Shown here piece after piece: positions 20,620 through 31,100 of a DNA stretch of 36,223 bases; position 1 is the first letter of the stretch; the number at the start of each line of letters is the position of its first letter. The position numbers and the translations under genes were made by a program. Origin of the DNA: Beroe ovata (taxonomy: Eukaryota > Ctenophora > Nuda > Beroida > Beroidae); assembly GCA_946803715.1 (NCBI GenBank), contig CAMPET010000069.1:53988-90210 (forward strand), written 5' to 3'. The notes beneath the pieces are model-generated. The model searched no databases. It had not been told where the DNA came from and saw nothing but the letters and a program-made list of their open reading frames with translations.

Positions 20620-21711
20620 CTATCTCTTTTTGGAGGCTTTCTTCGTCACGGCTTTATCTTGGCTTCCTTTCTTCGATTTTTTGTTCACTTTCTTATCATA
20701 AGTCTTCTTCGAAACAGTTTTCTGCTTCTTGTTCTTAGGTCGATTGTCAGGATTTACTTTCTTTCTCTTCGATTTCTTATCAACAAACATTTCCTTATCA
20801 GAGTCCTTTGACTTCCTCCCACGGAAATTCAACTGTTTCTCAGGCTCTTTCTTATTCCTTGATTCCTTTGCCTTTTTCTTATGTTCAAGGGCAACTTTCG
20901 ACCTGCATCTCTGTAACCGAAGCTTTCTGCCAGTAATTTCCACCGTATCTTTAATTTTCATGGCCAACATCACTCCACTCGAATCAGCGAATTTGACATA
21001 ACCGAAACCCTTTCCTATGTTAGTTTTTGGATCACGTGGTAGTCGAACATAATCAATATCACCACACTGACTGAGGGCAGTTCTGATATCTTCTTCCGTG
21101 GCAGCAAATGGTATATTGCCTATGAAAACTGAGTTCTTACTTTCACCATCAATTTCATCCTTTGATTTAACCAACTTGTCAACCCTAATGTGATGTTCAT
21201 TCACCTCAAACCCATTCTTTGACAAAGATTTGGTAACACTTTCCTCATCCTTGAACACAATGTAAGCATTTTTACTTGTGGCATTCTCATGGATTTTATT
21301 ACTTTTCAAACACACTTTTCGGCCGAGTTTCAAGTCACTGATTGCAACCGATCTGAACCTGAGTGATTCCACTCTCCCAAACTCATCAAACAACTTCCTC
21401 AGTTGCTTCCTTTTCAGCCCAACTGGTAGATTGCCAATGAATATTGTTCTCTTATCAACAGCAAGTTGCTCCTCAGCAGATAGCTTTGGAAAAACGGGCT
21501 GAGGCGGTTCAGTTTCAGCAGAATCGAGTTTACTAGTTTTACTCTTCTTCACTCGCTTTCCAAGAGAGAAAGACGTGATAGGATTTACGTAAATGTCTTC
21601 AACAGCAACTGATGGTTGTGGTGTGGATGAGAACAAGCTATTTGCACCCTCCGATTCTTGAGAATTCGAGTTGAGGAAGCTACTGATGTCACCAACTTTA
21701 TACCCATCCAT
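20620..21711 (-). CDS. RBM34: RBM34-like nucleolar RNA-binding protein, intronless
   Basis: One frame of 363 codons from the ATG at 21711 (MDGYKVGDISSFLNS). The open frame runs two codons further up (GTG ATA), but a strong acceptor-like tract (tttccctcttag) ends right there, making the ATG the natural start. RRM1 lies at about residues 86-178 (TIFIGNLPVG, AYIVF) and RRM2 at about 192-268 (SVFIGNIPF, KGFGYVKF), followed by a Lys-rich nucleolar-type tail of some 90 residues. The RRM1 insertion and the basic tail match RBM34, homologue of yeast Nop12, a pre-60S ribosome assembly factor. Confidence 0.92.
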   Translation of the reverse strand: MDGYKVGDISSFLNSNSQESEGANSLFSSTPQPSVAVEDIYVNPITSFSLGKRVKKSKTSKLDSAETEPPQPVFPKLSAEEQLAVDKRTIFIGNLPVGLKRKQLRKLFDEFGRVESLRFRSVAISDLKLGRKVCLKSNKIHENATSKNAYIVFKDEESVTKSLSKNGFEVNEHHIRVDKLVKSKDEIDGESKNSVFIGNIPFAATEEDIRTALSQCGDIDYVRLPRDPKTNIGKGFGYVKFADSSGVMLAMKIKDTVEITGRKLRLQRCRSKVALEHKKKAKESRNKKEPEKQLNFRGRKSKDSDKEMFVDKKSKRKKVNPDNRPKNKKQKTVSKKTYDKKVNKKSKKGSQDKAVTKKASKKR

Positions 21712-22036
21712 TATCACCTAAGAGGGAAATAAGGCACTCTAGTTATGTTGCACAGACGTCACTGTCCATTAAATATGGTGGATGAAATTTCATTAGCACG
21801 GTATTATAAACGTAGACGCAACTAGATAATAGACAAGTTGGATGGATATCAGGAAATGATTTACAAATACGAAACGTCAAACAGGTTACATTGGTAAGTG
21901 ATTCAACTGATATCCATTATCCAGTTTCAATTAAATTCAATATTTCAAAACAGTTGGAGGCGAAGATCTTATGCAACCCCTTGATACCCAATTAACAGTC
22001 AAATTTGAATTTCATTTCCCTGAGCGTCTCAATCTT
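21712..22036. other. spacer between eIF4E and RBM34
   Basis: About 325 bp, no exon. It must contain the eIF4E 3' UTR. No canonical AATAAA is visible on the minus strand. Confidence 0.5.
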
Positions 22037-23612
22037 TTAGAGTTTCAGAGAGAACTTTTGACTAGAAGCTTTTGTCTGTGCATCTGCATGGGACTGAAAA
22101 ACAGATGGATTATCTTCCATCAAGTAGAATTCATACTTAATAAACTCAGATATTTTGTGGAACCATGCAATACCTCATAGTTGATAGTGACACTTGCTGG
22201 AAGCGCAAGAGTATTTTTGAACTTCATACTGAAAAAAAATGTAAAATTAACAGTCGCATAATATAAATGTTCATTTAACAAATGATCTACCATAAAGTAA
22301 CCAAGACTCACCCAATGCTTTTAACTGAGTTGAGGTTATTGGTGTCAGCGACCCAAATTGCAAGTCTGTCATTTTTCAGACGTCTCTGTAGCACGACTCC
22401 ATTGACTTCACCGGAGTACTCATCAAACTGCTCTCCAACCATACTCATCAACTGGAACATGAAAACCAAATGAGAACCAAAAACCAGAAGATTCGAAAAA
22501 ATGCGTATAAGCATTAAGCTCATAAGATAATACAAAAACATTCCTATATGAGAAAACAAGCCCAAAATAGAAATTTAAGACTCAGCTCAGATCATGACCA
22601 ATCACTGCATCATGCAGAGGAACTTTCAATGTCCATGAAATTAGCACTCAGTTCTTAGAAATCAGAAGGTCATGAGTTGCAGTTAGATCACAGGCACACA
22701 GGTTTCACATGTTCTGTCCTTTAGTTTCCCACAAATAAACTTGGGGATTGCATAGTATCACTGTGTTATCTCACCATTTCTTTCCAATACGCATCAAGAT
22801 TTCCATGATGCTTCAGTTGGACGTTGTACCGCCATTTTCCACCCTTACAATTTCTTTTATCCTCCCACATTGGGCTTATCCCCTCCTAAAATAATCATTA
22901 CTAGCTTGAAAAGAAAAAGCCATGGCAACAGTGCCATGGCTTGGGACATGCCACTGGCTGTGTTATCAAGTTATTTACTGATGAGGTATGATGATCCACA
23001 TGGCACAAAATTCCAGAAATTTTGCTCTTGATAACACTGCTCATGGTATTGTCCCACACCTGATAACTCTTACCATCTCCATCCACTGTTTGTCTAAAGT
23101 ATGTGCTTTTTGGGCTGTATAGACCCATCTACCACCTTTTAAATTCCTCTTATCCTCCCACATGGGCTGAATTCCCTCCTAAGATGAAGCATCACATATA
23201 CACTAAACTCATATTGTTAAAACTTGCTGGTTTTAGTCTTATTTGAAAGTAGCTTCTGATCAGTCTTACTTGATGACTTACCTTGAAAACTGAGTATTCA
23301 CATCTAGGAGCGAGTTTTGTTGGGGGCATGATAAAGTTGTAGAGTGCCCAGAAATCTTCTACTGTATCAAAAGAGGCTACTTTTTTGTAACATTCTACCC
23401 AATCTTTGTCCTTCTCTTCTTTGAAGAACCAAAGCGTCCATGCATTTTCTAATGGGTGCTTCTTTGGCGTCTCTTCAACATCAGCAGGGCCCTGATTCTT
23501 AAATGCGTTACATGAATAATTAGAATCAATTTACTATTTCCTAGCACTACAATAAAGGGCAAATGAAACAAACCTCAACAGCAGCAGCTTTTTCAACATC
23601 AGCAGTTGCCAT
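22037..23612 (-). CDS. EIF4E: eIF4E cap-binding translation factor with a duplicated exon 3
   Basis: Exons 23574-23612, 23282-23491, then one of two versions of exon 3 (23074-23178 or 22775-22885), then 22312-22451, 22174-22228 and 22037-22093. Either version gives an in-frame product of 201 or 203 residues. Cap-pocket residues are present: Trp44 (human W56) in exon 2, and Trp90-Glu91 (human W102-E103) in both exon 3 versions. Arg, Lys and Arg (human R157, K159, K162) sit in the LQRRLKNDRLAIW block. The 4G/4E-BP-binding VEDFW is at 57-61. The C-terminus SHADAQTKASSQKFSLKL resembles the human tail. eIF4E binds the mRNA 5' cap and recruits eIF4G. The ATG lies five nt after an acceptor-like CAG. 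The gene is divergent from CAP across 1.55 kb. Confidence 0.95.
22775..22885 (-). CDS. EIF4E: eIF4E alternative exon 3b (downstream copy)
   Basis: 111 nt, phase 0 at both ends, acceptor tgattattttag and donor ATG|GTGAGA. It encodes 37 residues beginning EGISPMWEDKRNCKGGKWRY and ending LDAYWKEM. It keeps PMWE, but the position aligned with human R112 is Lys. The first 20 residues share 16 with exon 3a; the rest diverges strongly. Confidence 0.9.
23074..23178 (-). CDS. EIF4E: eIF4E alternative exon 3a (upstream copy)
   Basis: 105 nt, phase 0 at both ends, acceptor cttcatcttag and donor ATG|GTAAGA. It encodes 35 residues beginning EGIQPMWEDKRNLKGGRWVY and ending LDKQWMEM. It keeps Trp and Glu of the PMWE motif and the Arg that aligns with human R112 (GGRW). 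Confidence 0.9.
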
Positions 23613-25164
23613 ATCACCTGATAGTGATTGAAGCATTAGATATCTGACTCAAAACTAAGATTGCCCAATATGACTTAAATATAAAAACCAGCCAGTTATA
23701 AAAAACTATTCAATGGCACATAACTATTCAATGGCACATAATGCCAAATATTGAATTTTAGCAATGAGTAAAGCATACACAATCTCATGAACTGTCAAAA
23801 CACTCATGCAAAACGTGCAGTGAAGTGCTTTGTGTTTGGTTATGAATTTTGCCTGTTCACAAAATGAAAATTTTCAATGGGAGCGAAATCGACTGTTAAA
23901 TGTTTTCGGACTTCGATGAAATTGTGTGCGCGTGAGAAACAGTGCAAAGATAAAATAAAATTTTGTCAATCGATGATAAACCTGGCCCTGTCTAGAATTT
24001 CGTTTCGCGCGCGCGGCTTAAACTTCTTCTTTGCGGTTTGCATCAGCGGTTTGGCATCTGCATCGCATTCGCCCAACAAATAGAATTTGACAAATTATTG
24101 TCATATTGTCGCGCGCGCGTTGTAGCTTTTGTCCCCACGCTGCGTCGCTGCGCGGCGTGACCAAATATTTTGCGCGCGACGTGTGCACACGCGCCTTCAT
24201 TGGAAAACTCCAAAATAAATAGTGGTGAGAAATTTTGATAAAGTTAAACAGCAGTAAACACTAAACCTCGCTCAAGACGAAATTGAAATTCTTGGCAGGG
24301 TCTATCATCGATTGACAAGTAAATCTGATAAATATGAATAACATTGATAATGTCAGCTTGTTTTCATTTCAGCCTTCTTCTATTCTATTTATCTTTATTG
24401 AAGTAATACACTAATACACAAGCTGGTCATTCGGAATTCACAGTGATAATGTTATTTACAATGTTTTATTTTCTTTCTAACTTGTTTCATCTTCTGGTTC
24501 AGTGCTTCAATCTTTTCCGTGAAATTTTCAGTTCTTGAAGGCATTCCTACATTTTGTTGCCTGGATTCCTTTTTGAAAATGTCTGCTAATTAGTTTAGCT
24601 ATCCAGGGTCATATTCATTGCACATTGCTCATATAATCCTAAAAATTTCACCAAGATTGCACAAAAGTAGTTGCCTTTTGATTTTTATTTAGTAGAGTTT
24701 TCTATTCCAACAGCTGTACAGCCAATGACAGGAATCGGAGGTTTCAAGTAATCAAGCCCTTGATGGTTAAGGATGTGTAATCCATATTTTATTTGCCCGA
24801 GACCTCGCTGCAATGGGTAGCTGCTCATTTAACCCTCCTGCACAGTTTCCTGTATGCTCAGATGGGTGAACCATTGGGCTGCATAGGCTTGAGTTGAATC
24901 TCTCACCCTTAGCTGAGTAATGGTCCTGAGCCCATGCCATTAAGTCACTCACTTTTCATTATAGCACTCACTTTTCGTTATGGCAGCTCTTGTCAGCTTG
25001 GCCTACCATAATCAGTCAAAGAAGGACTGAGATATAATAATACAATAAAGATATAAAACCCCCCAATTCCTATCAAGAATTGAAACTATAAAGAAGCTGC
25101 AATAGGGCTTCTATTATTGTCCACTTTTTTGACAAATCCTGTATTTAGCCATAAAGGATTCATA
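23613..25164. promoter_or_regulatory. divergent eIF4E/CAP intergenic region
   Basis: 1.55 kb between the two start codons, with no supported exon. It contains a CGCG-rich segment at about 24001-24195 and otherwise AT-rich DNA. A shared or back-to-back promoter for eIF4E (minus) and CAP (plus) is the obvious role, but no defined promoter element is visible. A tttag acceptor-like site ends 16 nt before the CAP ATG. Confidence 0.5.
24001..24195. other. CGCG-rich patch
   Basis: Several runs such as gcgcgcgcggc, gtcgcgcgcgcgttg and ttgcgcgcgacg lie in otherwise AT-rich sequence. Similar patches occur near 3660, 5590, 11300 and 31165-31435. Confidence 0.7.
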
Positions 25165-28100
25165 ATGGCAGACCTTGAAAAACTGATATCCCGCCTCGAG
25201 GCTGTGACTGTCCGGCTAGAGAAGTGCTCTGCAGGAAAAGGGTCCTCTGCTGGTGATGATGAGGATGATTATGGTATCTGAATCTGTCAAAAGTTTTCTT
25301 ATATGTGATCTGCCATTTGTTTTTTATTTTGTCGATTTAGTGCTTGCAATTTGCTAAAAACTGGTACTATTTCAGACTCTTCTGAATATGTGACTGAATT
25401 CCAGGAGGTAATTATTTCAATGGATTGGGTTGTATTGAATTTGAGTGCTTCTACAGGTGAAATTCTTAACTCTTAGTTTTTAATTTTATGTCAATCATTT
25501 CAGACACTGAACAAAGCTGATGCACTGGTCAAGGCTTCTGAGAATCTCCCTTCTGATGTCCTTGAAATTGTAAATATCCCTGATTACTTTATTCCTGAAT
25601 AATGAATCATTGGATTTGAACAGAGATTAAATTAACTTTAACACATTTCAGTCAAAGATGTTGAAGAAAGTGTGTGAGAAGAACAAAGACTTTTTAAGAG
25701 TTTCAGTCAGAGCTAAGGCCCCTATTCCAGTAAGATTTAATACAAGTTTCAAACTTTTATCTATAAGGAGCTATTGGTGATTGTTTTATGATATAATTTT
25801 TCAATGATGACCTTCATTTGATTTAGGCTGATGTTCCTGCCGTGATAAAACCCTTGAATGATGCTATCAGTGAAATTGGGGTAAGTCTCCACTCTCCAAT
25901 GGCTTTCAAACTTTATCCTAAGAGATAATCCCTTCAAACCGAAATAGATAATATTTGTTTTTTATTCTGTGCATTTATATAAGTTGACGTGCCACCATGA
26001 TATAAAAGTATGATGTCATTAAATGTCTCTTCTTAGCAATACAGAGACAAGAACAGGCCAAGCAAGCAGTTCAACCACTTGTCAGCAGTGAGTGAAGCAG
26101 TCCCGGCATTTGGATGGGTTTGTGTTGCACCACGTCCTATTGATTACATGAGTGAAATGATTGGAGCTGCTGATTTTTACCTGAACAGAGTTTTGAAGGA
26201 CTTTAAGGAAATGTGAGTGTTGAAATTGTTCAGCTTTGATTTTATGCCATAAATCTAGCAACAGTTTCTAGTTCTTAAGCCATATAAGGGCATAATTGGT
26301 GCATTGTTAGAAAAAATGCAATATTAGATGCAAACCCATTGCCAATAGATTCATGATATTGCCTTCTGGCGCTGAGAGCAAATCTACATTTATAGTTGCA
26401 TTTCATTTAGTGCAACTGACTGCTGCATGAACTTGCCACCTATAATTTCCTCTCCTCCCCTTACAGTCCTGGACATAAGGAGTGGTGTACAGCACTGAGG
26501 GCGGTGTTCACAGCTCTAAAACAGTACGTGGCAGATCATCAGAAGAAGGGCGTGAACTGGAATCCAAATGTGAGTTAAAAAATGAAATTCGATAGTATCT
26601 AGGACCTAGGGCAATCGTAATGCACATACGGAGCTAGTTTTCTGTGGTTTTCTGCACGTGTATCTTTGCCCCAGTACGATCACCATAATGCAATATTATA
26701 ATGACACTTTTGTACAGTGTAAACTGTACAGTGTACTCATATGGTGGGGCTTAATAACACCACGACATCGGCTTCTGTTAGATCATACCTACATTGAGGT
26801 CACCGTTGTGGCATAGACCGCTATTATTATATTATAGTATCACAGGGGTTCGAGAACCATGATTGTACATGTATTAAAACAGATTACACAGATTACACAT
26901 ACACAGATTACACGCGGGCACACAGATTACACACGGACACACACACACAGATTATACACGGACGGACACACATTCTTGAAATTCCGGCCGCTAAATCTAT
27001 TCCCGATCGAATTTTGGTCCTATCTTACTTCCCTGCGTGGCTGTCTATCATGTGACCTAGAACCTCGCGTCTGAGACGAAATCGGAATTCTCACTGATTT
27101 CCCAATGAGCTAGCTCAAAAATACCCTCATTGTCCCATTGATTTTCGTGTTTTGAAGGCTTTGCTTCCCAGGGGTTTGAAATCGTGATTTGGGCGTGGCC
27201 TGACGGCGAGTTTGAACACTATATGACCGTTAATATGGTTGATGTTTGTAGTGTGAGAGTAGGAGAGAAGTTTTGGCCGGAAATTGGTTTCACAAGTACC
27301 TGTAAAGTCTTCATGAAATACCTTCAAAATCGAAGCATAAAAGTGTGGAATCACTCACTTCAACTTTTACCAATACTGAGACCAGAAATTCGAGGAATAC
27401 TTTTTGATCTATTTTCATGCAAATACCAACGATTCCTATGTATTTTTGGACGCTGAATCGATTCCCGATCGAATTTCGGCAGTACCGCGCTTCCCTGAGG
27501 AGCTAAATACAGCTGAATGACATGATTCTCTCTCTCTCTCTCTCGCAGGGTGATGCTGCTACGACAGTGGCTGCTAAGATTTACGGCGGCGCCCCGCCTC
27601 CCCCTCCTGCCGCACCACGAGCACCAGTCCCACCGCCACCTGGCGTCCCACCGCCACCTTCAGGCGCCAAGCCCAAGGGAGCAGCCGCTCCTGACACTAG
27701 TGGTCTGTTCGCGGAACTGAACAAGGGATCTGCCATTACTTCCGGTAAGAATTATGCGGTATTTTGGGGGTGTTACACTCTCAAGCCACACTAACCATCT
27801 CACTTCTGTTTAGGCAAGGCACAATGTCTACCACCGATGGAGAAACGACAGCCCAAGCAGCACCTTCTGATCTTGTTATCATGAAGAACTTCATGTCACG
27901 TGACCTTAAAGCAACCATTATGTTCGGAGCGCGCGCATTTGCCGCAATAAACGGACTTCTCTTTGCCTTTTCCACATTCTTCAACCCCTCTCTGGCCCTC
28001 GCCTCCTACCAGCGAGTACTCTTCGCTTTCGGACTAGCTAGCGTAATACGGTTGAGTCAGCGACTCGGTCCGATACAGTTTACGAAGGAGTACATGATAA

Positions 28101-31100
28101 ACGTTGTTCTGGAGGACAGTGCTCACTACATGCTGTACTCGTGTAACTTCTACACCCACAAACCAACCACCATCATCGCCTTCATCCCTACTCTCTACTG
28201 CGCTCTGCAAGCCTCGGCATTTGCCGGCTCCATGCTCGCTGAATGTTCCCCCTCTTGGAACTTACTCAAGTCCCAGCTGGGTAAGATGAAGGAGAAACAG
28301 CAGCAGTTGCTCCGTGTAGTGGCAACTGCTGAGATATTCGTGATGCCCCTGGTAGTGGTACAACTGTTCACAGGGCAGTGCGGATCCATCCTCACTCCAC
28401 TCGTCTACTACCAGTTCCTTGTCCTGAGGTATATGAGTCGGCGGAACCCGTACGTGAAGAATGCGTTTACCGAGATCAAGCTGGTTATCAACCAGATGAT
28501 ATATAGCCCTTCCTGTCCTGGGTTTGTGCGAAATGTGGTTTCCAAGGTGATAGGGCTTATTGAGCGAATGTCCCCTGTTGGTTATCAACCGTCCAGCTAA
28601 TACAGGACACATGGGGTTCCCATTCAGTTGTATTCGTGGTTTTTGTTCCTCATTTAGATATTGTTATGGGGGTTTCCAGTTTGCTATCTGCTGGATGAAT
28701 ATTATTCTTATAGGTGTAAGCTCTGTAACTATTCTTTCACTGCTGTCTCGAGTTAGGATGTTTAAAGTAATTGTGCTCAAAAAACCTGCATTTCGTGTCA
28801 TATTTGTTGAATGTCGATACATATTGAATAGCTACCTATATGGTGTAAGCATAGGTATATGTGTAAGCATATGCATAGGTATTTATGTGTATTGATAGAA
28901 TGCTATGTTATTGACTGTTCTTATTTGAATTTATCATTCTCACTCGACTTTTGACTGCTTACAGACGGATGCTATAGAATAGTATGTGCTCTAATATGAT
29001 AGATCATATACACGTACATATAACATATGCAGGAAGTATGTTACTCAAGCCCCTAGTTAGTCATAAGATGGGCGTATGTGGAAATTGCCGATTTAGTATC
29101 TACTCTAATCGTTATCATAGATGTACATCTTACATTGTACAATGTATACCACTATTCTTTATTTCCAAAATAGGTCAGCTTTGAATTCCTCTCACCCAAG
29201 CCTCTTTTCCCAATCCCCCGTACCCCTCAGGTCTCCGTAAGGTCACGGACAAGGAAAAGACTCACAAGAATCCTGAACTACGAGGTTCCAGCGTGGTGAA
29301 AGATTCCGATCTGAACAAGAACAAGAAACCTATTGCCGCTGCTGCCAGCCCTGCTGCAAAAGCTGCCGTTGTCAAGAAGCCACCTCGACTTGAAAATGTC
29401 AACTTCGGCAAGAAGTGGGAATGTGTAAGTAGAGCAACTATCCTAACCACCTATTCAATTCCCACAGATTCAGCCCTCATTCTGCCATTTCATTTATATT
29501 CATATCATATTCAACGTTCATTACTTTCCATGCTTCAAACTCGAAACTTCCTGATATCAGTGATAACAAAAACAGCACTGGGTATAACCCTGACTTCACA
29601 GTCTCATGGACGCACGTCAACACTTTGTAACCGTGTGGCAAGCCGTGTAACACTTTGTAACCGTGTGGCAGAATGTAATTGGAAATGAGGGTTTAATTAC
29701 TTTGTAATAGTACGGGTTAAACTTCTTATCTCCTACCATAGAAGTAAACTATGCTGTCCAGTACGGTATACTATGTATATTGTATACCAATGGTATACAC
29801 TATACATAATACCATGCGCTCAGTATAACGTATGTCCGTATTGTGTGCGTTCCTACTCCCTCTATTTGGAATATGGGTCCCAATATGGGGCCCAATATGT
29901 GTCCAAAGAGCAGTTCTAGATTGATATCATTAAAATCTAGCGATCTTCAAAGTGTGGTAATGTTGAGGTCATGGCTCTGTACATTACTCTCAAGATATAG
30001 CGTGTAGGTGTTGTTTGTCGTAAGAGTCTGATAAGTTTGACAAATAGGTCCATGATTCAAGTTACTGTTGTATTGTGTATGGGAACAAAATTGGGGATTT
30101 TCTATTTATTTGTTTCGCAATTAGGCGTCTAGGATAATTACTCAATTACGGACAATATAATCATGAAGGGATCATGGAGTTTCAAATGTTGGACGTACAT
30201 AGTCGCTCAATAATTAGTCAATTGAAGTAATGATCAACCAATTAACTCCAGGAATACCAAGTTGGGGCACACGACATTGTTATTGATGTGAAACCAACAC
30301 AATCTCTCTACATTTTCAAGTGTGAAGATTCCATTATTACAGTCAAAGGTAGGCTGTAATTATCCTGAAATTTCTGTAATTACATTCAGGAACAAAAACC
30401 GAGTTTTCGGCTTCATTACCGACTTCAAAGACTCTCTCTCTCGCAATCTAATTCCACAAATTTCCACGCAGGGAAGCTGAATTCTGTGACGATGGATAAT
30501 TGTAAAAAGTGTGCTGTGGTAGTGGACTCACTGATTGCTGCTATGGATGTTGTTAACTGCACAAGCTGCAAAATTCAGGTTTTTGTGACTTGTCTCCAGA
30601 AATAGGGACTATTTTTGTTCAGAACGTGACTATTTAGTGAATGGAGTTGATGAAAAGTGGATTCCCATTGTCACAATGGCACTTGTGGCGTTTATCTACG
30701 CACAATACCCATTGACCACGTAGTATACGGTATGGGGTATTGAGTAACACCCGCATATCGAATAACACAACGTTTTGGTGATAAACCATGGTCATAATGT
30801 ATGTGACTATAATAACGGTATAGGAGTTTTGGTTCGGTTTCATTTCCAAGAAGTCACAGCCAATATCCGATCGTTGGTCCAGTAGGGCGAACAACTGGAC
30901 GTATGGTTCTCTCTAACCTAATCTGTATCTGTCAGGTGAATGACAGGGCACCGACTGTGTCTATTGACAAGACAGACGGCTGTCAGGTATTCGTACAGAG
31001 GGCGACTGGTCTGGGAACGGAATTCGTCACTGCCAAGTCATCCGAAGTTAACATCTGCCTCGTTGAGGAAAATGGAGAATATGTGAGTTTTATTCATAGC

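Noticed and set aside
22901-23128. Minus-strand frame MGLYSPKSTYFRQ over eIF4E exon 3a, suggesting a frameshift
   Set aside because: It is out of frame. In the exon's own frame the sequence reads GGRWVYTAQ and continues without a break to the donor, so exon 3a is intact.
26846-26860. gggttcgagaacc resembling a tRNA T arm
   Set aside because: It is a short palindrome; no matching D or anticodon arms upstream.
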